64,000 nucleotides of DNA from an uncultured Pseudomonadales bacterium. Its GTDB lineage: Bacteria; Pseudomonadota; Gammaproteobacteria; Pseudomonadales; UBA7434. The translations under genes were made by a program, and so were the position numbers. The stretch covers positions 1 through 64,000 of the forward strand of contig CALSRU010000010.1 in the NCBI GenBank assembly GCA_943788835.1, written 5' to 3'. A model generated the notes under the pieces. It worked only from the letters and a program-made list of their open reading frames with translations. It was not told where the DNA came from and did not search any database. Positions 44,916 to 53,029 of the stretch are shown here, piece by piece. Position 1 is the first letter of the stretch. Each line of letters opens with the position of its first letter.

Positions 44916-46073
44916 ATGTTGAACTTTAGTTTTCACAACCCAACCAGTATTCATTTTGGTACGGGGCAGATTGCCAAATTAGATAAAGAAATTCCTAAAG
45001 ATGCCAATGTACTAATCATTTATGGCGGCGGCTCGATTAAAAAAAACGGCATTTTTGATCAAGTCGTTGAGGCCTTAGGCACACGGCAATGGTATGAGTT
45101 TTCCGGCATAGAGCCCAACCCAAGTTACGATACTGTCATCAAGTCACTACCAGTAATTGCCGACAACAACGTAGATTATTTGCTCGCTGTGGGTGGCGGC
45201 TCGGTGGTTGATGGCGCTAAATTTATTGCTGCTGCGGCTGAGTTTGACGGCGCCGAACCGTGGGACATCATTGCCAAGCGAGCCCGAATAACCAAGGCGC
45301 TGCCGTTAGGTGTGGTACTCACATTACCTGCCACGGGCTCTGAGTCTAACAGTAACGGCGTAGTCACTCGCCACGGCAACAAGTTACCGTTCGGCAATAA
45401 ATTATTGCGCCCCCAATTCGCAGTGCTTGACCCTCAAGTCACCTTGACCCTTTCGGATCGTCAAATTGGTAACGGCATTGTTGATGCGTTTGTCCACGTA
45501 ATGGAGCAATACCTCACCTACAATGTTAACGGCAAAGTACAAGATAGGTTTTCTGAGGGCCTGTTATTAACGCTGATTGAAGAGGGCCCTAAAGCGTTGG
45601 ATAACCCTACCAAGGATGACCTAGAGGTGCGAGCGAATGCGATGTGGTCAGCTACTTTGGCCCTTAATGGCTTAATCGGAGCAGGCGTTCCACAAGACTG
45701 GACTGCCCATATGATTGGCCATGAACTGACCGGTTTATACAATATTGATCATGCTAGAACGCTGTCGATTACTCTACCGGCTGTGATGAAAGTTCGCCGC
45801 GAAGCCAAACGAGATAAATTATTGCAGTATGCCGAGCGTGTTTGGCATGTGGTTGATGGCACAGAAGATCAACGCATTGATACGGCCATTGAATTGACCG
45901 AACGTTTTTTTAAACAAATGAACTTACCCACGCGACTCAGCGAGATAGATCTAGACGCATCGCATATCGAAACGATTTTAGAAAAGCTGCAACAGCATGG
46001 CATGGTTGCGCTAGGCGAACAACGCGAAGTGACCCCTGCAATCAGTCGAGTCATTTTAGAAACCGCTCTGTAA
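44916..46073 (+). CDS. yqhD: iron-containing alcohol dehydrogenase, YqhD-like aldehyde reductase
   Basis: A 385-residue NADPH-dependent aldehyde reductase/alcohol dehydrogenase. The opening NFSFHNPTSIHFGTGQI and the GGGS cofactor loop (AVGGGSVVDGAKF) are diagnostic. Metal ligands: aspartate in NGIVDAFVHVMEQY and histidines in DWTAHMIGHELTGLYNIDHA. YqhD removes reactive aldehydes after lipid peroxidation. It is a single-gene unit. Confidence 0.92.
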   Translation: MLNFSFHNPTSIHFGTGQIAKLDKEIPKDANVLIIYGGGSIKKNGIFDQVVEALGTRQWYEFSGIEPNPSYDTVIKSLPVIADNNVDYLLAVGGGSVVDGAKFIAAAAEFDGAEPWDIIAKRARITKALPLGVVLTLPATGSESNSNGVVTRHGNKLPFGNKLLRPQFAVLDPQVTLTLSDRQIGNGIVDAFVHVMEQYLTYNVNGKVQDRFSEGLLLTLIEEGPKALDNPTKDDLEVRANAMWSATLALNGLIGAGVPQDWTAHMIGHELTGLYNIDHARTLSITLPAVMKVRREAKRDKLLQYAERVWHVVDGTEDQRIDTAIELTERFFKQMNLPTRLSEIDLDASHIETILEKLQQHGMVALGEQREVTPAISRVILETAL

Positions 46074-46110
46074 CAGCCGCCGTTGCCCAGTCGCACAATG
46101 CATACCAGCA

Positions 46111-46149
46111 CAGCACATAGACACAGCACATAGACACAGCACATAGAAA
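46111..46149 (+). repeat. 13-bp tandem repeat, three copies
   Basis: CAGCACATAGACA at 46111-46123 and 46124-46136, with a third copy ending in AAA at 46137-46149. It lies between the reductase stop and the next gene and ends about 80 bases before that gene's ATG. Confidence 0.9.
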
Positions 46150-46226
46150 TAGTGCCGACATGACACTTCAAATAAATGATTGTTGTGACACCTATCATTT
46201 TTATTGTCGGAAATACGGAAGAAGCA

Positions 46227-46610
46227 ATGACGCCCTACGAACTGCTTGACCTCGCCCAAAGTAGCTACTCAACCTCAGCGGCTTATATCTCTATTTTTAT
46301 AGCGCTTCTCAGTGCCTACCTTGTTGCGGCCTACATGGTTGGCGGACAACTCAGTAAAACGCAATTTTCATTAGCCAACAGCCTTTACTTGGTCATACAA
46401 ACGCTCACTATTGTTACCATCTATAATTTTAATAGCGCCGCAAGAGCTTGGAGCCAGCTCGGCCGCTCAACTTTGCCAAACGCTAGCGGCAATGCAAACA
46501 GCGCCTACCTACCCGAAACAGTTGCGCTCGTGCTTATGACCACGATGCTACTCAGCGTATGGTTTATGTGGCAATCTCGGCGCCTGAAAAACACCTTACC
46601 AAATGAATAA
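46227..46610 (+). CDS. small membrane protein related to cassette 11
   Basis: A 127-residue membrane protein with helices at about residues 15-38, 48-68 and 92-112. The segment SAYLVAAYMVGGQLSKTQFSLANSLY resembles the matching part of the cassette 11 protein. The ATG at 46227 is chosen over the longer frame from 46176 that includes AT-rich leader. Function unknown. Confidence 0.65.
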   Translation: MTPYELLDLAQSSYSTSAAYISIFIALLSAYLVAAYMVGGQLSKTQFSLANSLYLVIQTLTIVTIYNFNSAARAWSQLGRSTLPNASGNANSAYLPETVALVLMTTMLLSVWFMWQSRRLKNTLPNE

Positions 46611-46834
46611 GCGTATAGCTGAGCTTGAGAGCAGCGCAAAAAAAACCACACCCTAGCACCCCGCCCTTGGCAGTACCGCTATCTAGATTTTTTATAAGCA
46701 AAAAGGCAATAACCATTGGCAGCAGACCCGGAGTCCGAGCCAATTGCTTGAGCGTGCCTTCCGCCATAAGATAGAATCAACTAAGAACCGCCCACCGCAG
46801 TACGGCGTGATAATTTTTAATCAAAGGTGTAAAT

Positions 46835-47164
46835 ATGGGTTACTGGTACTTAACAATAGCAATTGGCGCTGAAGTGTTGGCAACACTTGCCCTCAAAGCC
46901 TCTGACGGTTTTTCTCATGCGACATCGAGCGTTATTTGTGTAGTGGGTTATGCCGCAGCCTTTTATTTTCTGTCTTTGGTTCTTAAAACTATTCCCGTAG
47001 GTATCGCTTATGCTATTTGGGCAGGCATGGGCATTGTTTTAATTGCCTCCATCAGCGCAGTGGTTTATCAACAGATACCCGACTTACCGGCGATCATTGG
47101 CATGGGCTTAATTTTAACCGGTGTGTTGGTGATTAATGTTTTCTCAAAAACAGTGGTTCATTAA
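46835..47164 (+). CDS. small multidrug resistance (SMR) family efflux protein
   Basis: A 109-residue four-helix transporter of the SMR family (EmrE/QacE type), which exports cationic compounds in exchange for protons. It starts GYWYLTIAIGAEVLATLALK, with the essential glutamate at residue 13, and has the GIAYAIWAGMGIV helix. Related qac genes travel in integron cassettes, but no attC site borders this one. AAAGGTGT precedes the ATG. Confidence 0.9.
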   Translation: MGYWYLTIAIGAEVLATLALKASDGFSHATSSVICVVGYAAAFYFLSLVLKTIPVGIAYAIWAGMGIVLIASISAVVYQQIPDLPAIIGMGLILTGVLVINVFSKTVVH

Positions 47165-47397
47165 AAACAGCACACGCCACTCCCTCGCGCTCAAGATCGC
47201 CGTGTGAGGGATGGCAAGATATGATGAAACGACCAAAGTGCACGCCCAGCAGTTGAAAAATAAACTAGAGCATTAATGACCTTTAATCAGTTGTGTCTGC
47301 CATGAGCACGAGCACCGTCATCAAGCAAAAGATCGGCGCTTACCGATTGAATACGTTAACCCTATAAACGTTAACCCTATAAAAGTAAGGGCAGCTT

Positions 47398-49332
47398 ATG
47401 AAACTCATCCTCTTAACACTGTGCACGTTACTGCTAACCATGGGCTGTACCGACAAAAGTAAGTCACCGCCCGTATCCCAAGCGCCGTCTGCAAACGCTG
47501 CCACCGCAGACATGGTTTACTTAAACGGTACAATCATCACCGTCAATGACGACCAACCTTCAGCGCAAGCCGTGGCCATTAAAAACGGAAAGATCATTTA
47601 CGTGGGTGATGACAGTGGTGCGAAGCGCTTTGTAGGTCCTACTACCGAACAAGTAGACCTTGACAATCGCACCATGGTGCCGGGTTTTGTTGATGCACAT
47701 GGCCATGTTGTTAGTGCCGGTATACAGGCAGCCAGCGCCAACCTATTGCCACTGCCCGACGGCCCAGTCAATAGCTTTGCTGAACTGCTCGATACCCTTA
47801 AAGCTTGGCAAACCAGTGACACAGGCCAAGCATTCATTGCCAATACGGGCTGGATATTGGGCTTTGGCTTTGATGATTCGCAACTAAGCGAGCAGGTATT
47901 TCCGACCGCGGATGAATTAGATAGCGTGAGCACCGAGAGGCCCGTACTGATTATTCATCAGTCTGCTCACTTTGGCGTATTTAATAGAAAAGCGCTCGCC
48001 ATCGCAGGCATAGACGATTGCCAAAAAATAATTCCTGGCGGAAAAATTCGCTGCCAGCCCGATGGAAAGACGCCTAATGGCGTACTAGAAGAAAATGCAT
48101 TTTTTGCTGCGCTGGGTTCCTTTCAATCGGGTATTGACGATGACTACAACATTGAACTTTTTAATCAGGGCATGCAAAGTTTTGCTCGTTTTGGTTACAC
48201 AACCGCGCAAGAAGGTAGAGCATTCGACTCAACGGTAATGGTTGCCGCGGCTCGAGCAAGCCTTGGCCCGCTACCGATAGACGTTGCGTTATATGTTGAC
48301 TACACCGCTAAAAACAAACTCCCCGATTCGCCCTACTACACGGGCAATAGTTACCAAGGCATTGGCTATAACAACGGTTTGCGCATAGCGGGGCTTAAAT
48401 TAACCCTCGACGGCTCACCGCAAGGTAAAACCGCTTGGCTGACACAACCTTATCATGTGCCTCCCGAGGGCGAATCAAACGACTATGCAGGTTATCCAGC
48501 AATGAGCGTTGAGCAGGTAGACGCCGAAATTATGGATGCCTTTAAAAACAACCGCCAGATTCTTGCCCACTGTAACGGTGATGCGGCCATTGACCTCTAT
48601 ATAAAAGCCATCGCCAAAGCCAGTCAACAATACGGTACTGGCGATCGCAGAGTCGTGTTGATTCACGGCCAAACGTTGCGTAAGGATCAAATTGCCCAAT
48701 TAAAAGCGCTAAATATTATTCCTTCGTTATTTCCTATGCATACCTTTTATTGGGGCGAATGGCATAAAACGTCAGTGCTAGGCCCTGACAGAGCCGCCTA
48801 TATTTCACCCACACGTGATGTATTGGACGCCGGCTTAATTTTCACTTCACACCACGATGCACCCGTTGCACTACCCGATTCTATGCGTGTTTTGTCGGCT
48901 ACCGTCACGCGAGTCACCCGCACCGGTGAAGTGCTTGGGCCCGACCAAAGAGTGACGCCTTATGAGGGCTTAAAGGCCATTACACTTTGGCCTGCTTATC
49001 AGCACTTTGAAGAAAATCAGAAGGGCTCAATTGAAGTGGGAAAACAAGCCGACTTTGTTATCTTATCGGCCAACCCGCTTACAGTAGATCCACTAACTAT
49101 TGCTGACATAAAAATACTAGAAACCATTAATAATGGCCAAACCGTCTTTAGACTCAAAGCCGCTAATGATGCGCCGGCGGTAGTCGGCTCAGATCAAGAT
49201 GTGCATGGGTGTATTGGTTCGGCCGGCTATCAATGGTGCGAAAAACTGGCGCAATGCGTGCGCCCTTGGGAGCTTACAAAAATGCAAGGTCAGGAAAACA
49301 GTCCTGAAGCCCTAGCGGCGCTTTGTGGGTAG
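47398..49332 (+). CDS. amidohydrolase family lipoprotein (YtcJ-like)
   Basis: A 644-residue metal-dependent hydrolase. The lipoprotein signal ends in LLTMGC. The first metal-binding motif is PGFVDAHGHV, later ILAHCNGDAAIDLYIKA and TSHHDAPVALPDSMR match the YtcJ-like amidohydrolase-3 family. A cysteine-containing tail (HGCIGSAGYQWCEKLAQC) of about 50 residues follows the usual end, which is unusual. The substrate is unknown. The start lies after AGGGCAGCTT. Confidence 0.87.
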   Translation: MKLILLTLCTLLLTMGCTDKSKSPPVSQAPSANAATADMVYLNGTIITVNDDQPSAQAVAIKNGKIIYVGDDSGAKRFVGPTTEQVDLDNRTMVPGFVDAHGHVVSAGIQAASANLLPLPDGPVNSFAELLDTLKAWQTSDTGQAFIANTGWILGFGFDDSQLSEQVFPTADELDSVSTERPVLIIHQSAHFGVFNRKALAIAGIDDCQKIIPGGKIRCQPDGKTPNGVLEENAFFAALGSFQSGIDDDYNIELFNQGMQSFARFGYTTAQEGRAFDSTVMVAAARASLGPLPIDVALYVDYTAKNKLPDSPYYTGNSYQGIGYNNGLRIAGLKLTLDGSPQGKTAWLTQPYHVPPEGESNDYAGYPAMSVEQVDAEIMDAFKNNRQILAHCNGDAAIDLYIKAIAKASQQYGTGDRRVVLIHGQTLRKDQIAQLKALNIIPSLFPMHTFYWGEWHKTSVLGPDRAAYISPTRDVLDAGLIFTSHHDAPVALPDSMRVLSATVTRVTRTGEVLGPDQRVTPYEGLKAITLWPAYQHFEENQKGSIEVGKQADFVILSANPLTVDPLTIADIKILETINNGQTVFRLKAANDAPAVVGSDQDVHGCIGSAGYQWCEKLAQCVRPWELTKMQGQENSPEALAALCG

Positions 49333-49424
49333 CGACGCCCTCTAACAATTGCATCACACACATAGGCTCTGCCACCCTTCGCGATCACCGCGCGCGACAT
49401 CTTAGTAACCGCATATAGTAAACG

Positions 49425-49450
49425 TATGTAGTAACTGCAGTTACTACATA
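49425..49450. repeat. 26-bp perfect palindrome
   Basis: Thirteen-base arms, TATGTAGTAACTG and CAGTTACTACATA, meet with no loop. It opens repeat copy B at the same place where copy A has a smaller GTAGTA/TACTAC hairpin. It could be a protein-binding site or a mobile-element end. Confidence 0.9.
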
Positions 49451-49736
49451 TTGCCTTTTACGCTTGTTATACCAACCCAAGCATGACGGGCCAAACAAAT
49501 TACCAATGCTCCGTTTCCCAACGACACGGCGCGCAAGCTATTGAAACAATGGTGAGCCTTATGAGGCACAAATAAATCATCAAAATCACGTGTCGCATTA
49601 TTTGTAAAACTAAAAGGTGACATGGTTTGATAAATATTGAAAAAGTATGTACCTTTCTTTTCATGCATTAGAAGCGTCGTCAGAATATAAAGCGCCTCTT
49701 AACAACGATAGCGGTAGTTGAATCAACTATTAGGCT
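49426..49736. repeat. diverged repeat element, copy B (attI-like)
   Basis: Second copy of the element found between intI and the first cassette. The best block, CCGTTT..CAACGACA..GCGCGCAAGC.ATTGAA, matches copy A at 29 of 35 positions; 49513-49623 aligns without gaps to 34901-35011. It ends TTGAATCAACTATTAGGCTT against TTGAATAAACTGTTATGCTT, so the recombination core is altered (ATTAGGC for GTTATGC). No integrase remnant is adjacent. Confidence 0.7.
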
Positions 49737-49765
49737 TGAAAGCCCCCATAGTCAGGAGTTAACAC

Positions 49766-50107
49766 ATGAAATGCACAAACACTCATACCCACGCTGATCA
49801 CACACATGCGCCTGGGTGCGGCCACACCGCCATCCGCCACAATGATCATGTTGATTACCTGCATGATGGTCATTTACACCACCCTCACGACAATCATTAC
49901 GACGAGCATGTTATCGAGGTGAGCGCAGCAAACCCTGATAATTGTAGCCCTGTGCATGATTGTAATGGCCATGTACACGGCCCAGATTGCGGGCATGAGG
50001 CTGTGCCGCATGGTGATCACATCGATTACTTAGTGAATGGTCGTTTACACCATGTTCATGAGGGGCATTGCGATGATCACGGCCCATTAGAAATAGTCAA
50101 CGGCTGA
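49766..50107 (+). CDS. histidine-rich metal-binding protein with internal duplication
   Basis: A 113-residue protein with about 25 histidines and several cysteines. It contains two repeats of about 50 residues, each with GCGH or DCGH, then H-DH-DYL, then LHH-H (APGCGHTAIRHNDHVDYL and GPDCGHEAVPHGDHIDYL). There is no signal peptide or membrane segment, so it should be a cytoplasmic metal buffer or sensor, perhaps for zinc or nickel. GTCAGGAG precedes the ATG. It lies 30 bases after repeat copy B. The frame and repeats are clear; the metal is not. Confidence 0.8.
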   Translation: MKCTNTHTHADHTHAPGCGHTAIRHNDHVDYLHDGHLHHPHDNHYDEHVIEVSAANPDNCSPVHDCNGHVHGPDCGHEAVPHGDHIDYLVNGRLHHVHEGHCDDHGPLEIVNG

Positions 50108-50209
50108 GATTGCTGGATTAATAAATTAACAGTTTAATCATGTGGGGCAGCCCCGCCTGGTTTAGCTTATATTTACGCCTACTGAGTGAGCAGTAGAAAA
50201 GGATTAAAA

Positions 50210-50398
50210 ATGAAAGAAAATCAAACGTGGCATCCACTGTTGATTGTCGGCACCGTCCTTCTGGTCAATGCCTTCATATTTTGTTTATTAGGTTTTTCCT
50301 TCAACCCAGGCTTTTATGGCGTAGCTGTTGGTTGCTCTGGTGCCGGCATTGCGCTGTGTATTATCGGCATTCAAAAAAATACTCAATCAAATCGGTAG
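50210..50398 (+). CDS. small two-helix membrane protein
   Basis: A 62-residue protein with hydrophobic segments at about residues 10-30 and 36-54. GGATT precedes the ATG at 50210. No family recognised. Confidence 0.6.
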   Translation: MKENQTWHPLLIVGTVLLVNAFIFCLLGFSFNPGFYGVAVGCSGAGIALCIIGIQKNTQSNR

Positions 50399-50500
50399 CG
50401 TTATTCCTAGTAATCGCTCTAAAGATCACAACATGAGCCTATGCGCATCTCATACTAGCCGATTGAAGGCGTCAATTTCACCAAAAGGAATGCCTTTGCA

Positions 50501-51368
50501 ATGAAAGACATTTTCTTGGCCAAAAAACAGCGAGCAAGATTAAAAAAAGCCGCTTTGATTGTCTTTCTTTTAACGTCACAAATGACCCCAGCTACAGCTG
50601 AGGTTTTAACGACCGAAAACATTGAAGGCATCGACGTTGAAATTCGTCGGCCGGCCAATGGAGTATACCCATTAATCATTTTTTCTCATGGAATGGGAGC
50701 CTGTCCAGCTGAGTACTCAGGCCTTCAAAGTCGACTCGCCAACGCAGGTTATATAGTGGTTGCACCCAAACATGAAGGACTGCATGTCAGGCAGCTCGAA
50801 ACCCGATGTACCTTGGCGAGCGCCAGAACAGTGGACAGAGCAAAGTAATAGTAATCGAAGAGACGATATGCATAAGGTTCTAGACGCCCTCCCCTCTAGC
50901 CATTATGCTCAGTACGTCGAGACCTTCAAGCAAATAGGTTGCGCGGGGCATTCTATGGGTGGCTACACCTGCATGGGACTTGCTGGCGCTTGGGATTCAT
51001 GGAAACGGGATGAAGTCATTGCTACAGCATTACTCTCGCCATGGAACAAACCCTATGCAGTACACAATCGCATTGGCAAAATGAAAAATGTTAAAACCCT
51101 CTATCAAGGGGGTTCGAAAGACCGTCCAATATCAACAGATTTACTAAAACCTAACGGCACCTTCGATAGAACTGAGCCAGCAAAGTATTTACAAATATTC
51201 AAGCGTGCTCGACATTCATCTTGGACCGACGGAGCTTTGGCCAAACGATTCCACGAACCAATGAGCTACTACATTACTTCCTTTTTCGATTTATCTCTTA
51301 AGGATCGTCCGAAAGAAAAACTTGAGGTAAAAAAATCTCGAATAGCAGAACTTCAGTTCAGGCATTGA
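50501..51368 (+). pseudogene. secreted dienelactone-hydrolase-like gene with +1 frameshift
   Basis: The first frame has a signal peptide (MKDIFLAKK...TATAE) and the hydrolase entry IIFSHGMGACPAEYSGL, then runs off frame after VVAPKHE. The next phase continues DCMSGSSKPDVPWRAPEQW, the nucleophile elbow CAGHSMGGYT and a late histidine in ARHSSW. Deleting one G in GAAGGACTG near 50778 restores a single protein of about 288 residues. The span of 868 bases is one over a multiple of three. It would act as an esterase or lipase-like hydrolase (platelet-activating-factor acetylhydrolase-like). Broken in this sequence, or a sequencing error. Confidence 0.8.
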
Positions 51369-51467
51369 GACTGCGCGACATATCAAGCATTGCTAATGTG
51401 TAACCTCAACAATAAAAAATTCAGGCTACAACAGGCCAGTTAGGCTGAACTTGCCGAGTTGAAATTT

Positions 51468-51962
51468 ATGACCGTTTTCGATGCCGCGCTAATTTCTTCC
51501 GCCTTTCTATGCACACTCGTTGCGGGGTTTCTTTTCGCTTTTGCAGTAGTCGTGATGCCCGGTATACGAAATTTTAACGACAAACAGTTCATTAAAACTT
51601 TTCAGGTCACCGATCGTGTTATACAGGATAACCATCCTGGGTTTTTGTTCGTTTGGCTCGGATCAGTCATAGCAATAATCGCTTGCGTCATCAGCGGCTT
51701 TGCAAAACTTCAGGGAGTCGATTTCGTTCTGCTTTTCGTTGCTACAGCCGGCTACCTAGTTGGCGTTCAAATCTCTACAATTGTTGTTCATTTACCGCTA
51801 AATAATAAAATTCAAACGTATGATGTTGAAACCATGTCTGATGCGGAACTCTGTGCGGCTCGCAAAAGATTTGAGCCTCGTTGGAATCGATCAAACAAAA
51901 TTCGAACAATAATCGCTTGTTGCGTATCATTTTTACTTATCATGCTAGCTTTACGGCAATAA
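51468..51962 (+). CDS. DUF1772 membrane protein
   Basis: A 164-residue integral membrane protein of the DUF1772 (anthrone oxygenase-like) type, with helices at about residues 8-30, 55-75, 84-105 and 145-162. The segment FAFAVVVMPGIRNF and later RFEPRWNRSNKIRT are characteristic. An alternative TTG start lies 9 bases upstream. Biological role unknown. Confidence 0.75.
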   Translation: MTVFDAALISSAFLCTLVAGFLFAFAVVVMPGIRNFNDKQFIKTFQVTDRVIQDNHPGFLFVWLGSVIAIIACVISGFAKLQGVDFVLLFVATAGYLVGVQISTIVVHLPLNNKIQTYDVETMSDAELCAARKRFEPRWNRSNKIRTIIACCVSFLLIMLALRQ

Positions 51963-52042
51963 AGGCATACTCTACGAAGAGCCCACTGCGCTCGAACAGG
52001 CGAACAACCCACGACTCGCTCCTCCTTACGCCAAGACTGGCG

Positions 52043-52285
52043 TCATGTGCCAGCCTCTCCTTCTGCTTGATCGCTATAGCTAAATACATCGGTTATGGGC
52101 ACGCTAAACACCTGAGCAATTTTGAAAGCAACTTCTAAGCTAGGCGAATATTTGTTTAATTCAATGGCATTGATGGTTTGCCTTGTCACGCCCACTAAAT
52201 CAGCTAATTCTTTCTGGGTCATCTCTTCCTTTAGAAATCTTAAGGTCCGAATTTGATTTAAAATAATAAACTTGGAGATTTGCAT
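52043..52285 (-). CDS. XRE-family transcriptional regulator
   Basis: An 80-residue DNA-binding protein, essentially one Cro/CI helix-turn-helix: EMTQKELADLVGVTRQTINAIE, followed by the KYSPSLEVAFKIAQVF helix. It is the YozG-like short type. It is the second gene of a pair, starting 3 bases after the membrane protein gene on the same strand, and probably controls that pair. Confidence 0.85.
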   Translation of the reverse strand: MQISKFIILNQIRTLRFLKEEMTQKELADLVGVTRQTINAIELNKYSPSLEVAFKIAQVFSVPITDVFSYSDQAEGEAGT

Positions 52286-52288
52286 TTT

Positions 52289-52702
52289 TTAACTACCTTG
52301 CCGGTAATAAAATAATTGAACGGCTTTTTCCACCACCTCAGACACAACTAAAAACAAGAGCAACAGGTGAAAGGTAACAAACTCATTTTGCAGCGTTAAG
52401 CTCGTCAGCATGGTAATGACAATGCTTGAGGCTAGAAGAAATGCTTTGATGCGCGTAGCTTTCAATTCAATGATTAAGTCACGCTCATCCTCATTTTCGG
52501 GCTCATTAAATGCCGCGGCAAAGATATGGCCTAAAATAGTTAATACTGTGAGCACTACAAGTAAGCCAATGAAATGAGAAACCAAATTTGGCGGGAACCT
52601 ATCAACACCGGTGTAATCAAGGGCCAAAAAGTAGCTTCCAAACACAAGTGAAAGAGTTACGATCTGGATCCAAAGACTTTTTTCTTTAAATGTCACGCTC
52701 AT
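52289..52702 (-). CDS. four-helix membrane protein paired with XRE regulator
   Basis: A 137-residue membrane protein with helices at about residues 12-28, 42-62, 84-102 and 106-126, and an acidic loop ENEDERDLIIELKATR between the second and third. The EDERD loop is like that of DUF2178-type proteins, which commonly occur next to small XRE regulators. It is translated just before the regulator, with a 3-base gap. Confidence 0.7.
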   Translation of the reverse strand: MSVTFKEKSLWIQIVTLSLVFGSYFLALDYTGVDRFPPNLVSHFIGLLVVLTVLTILGHIFAAAFNEPENEDERDLIIELKATRIKAFLLASSIVITMLTSLTLQNEFVTFHLLLLFLVVSEVVEKAVQLFYYRQGS

Positions 52703-53029
52703 AGTTATGTCCAATATTGTTTACTGAGAGTAAAATATATTATACCCGCTCATCTCTGTCAAATATTTTTTACATCAAGAGAAGCTTGATACTCTTTGTC
52801 TCCTACACCTTGACCCTGCAAGTGCTCGTACTACCATTATTAGCTAATTCCAAAAATTGGCTGTCTGTAGTGCTCGGCTAGGGCTCGGCGCATTCAACTG
52901 GGTGCATCCTACTCGGTGCTAGGGGGCTAGGACCGCCAAACTAGATATCTACCGTAAGATCAAACAGGTCAAATTAAATTGCATACAACCACCATAAAAA
53001 ATAGCCTTGGCATAATCCGACAGGGGGCA

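Larger units (their letters stand above)
49333..49765. other. gap holding repeat copy B
   Basis: This 433-bp stretch has no gene. It contains three direct TAGTAA(C/A) repeats 13 bases apart (49403, 49416, 49429), the 26-bp palindrome and the diverged copy of the attI-side element, then GTCAGGAG before the histidine-rich gene. Confidence 0.6.

Noticed and set aside
34836-46185. Shared 13-base string ACACTTCAAATAA at 34837 and 46162, possibly a third repeat copy
   Set aside because: Similarity does not extend beyond 13 bases, and matches of this length are expected by chance in a 64-kb window.
46564-46767. 67-codon minus-strand frame overlapping the small membrane protein gene
   Set aside because: Overlaps a better gene and has no support beyond one hydrophobic stretch.
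46835-47164. SMR efflux gene as an integron cassette
   Set aside because: The family is common in cassettes, but no attC-like palindrome borders this gene.
49766-50107. Histidine-rich gene as a cassette behind a second attI
   Set aside because: No attC site follows the gene and the core in copy B is altered, so a cassette origin cannot be claimed.
50400-50406. GTTATTC after the small membrane gene as an attC core
   Set aside because: No inverted repeat or R'' box lies upstream.
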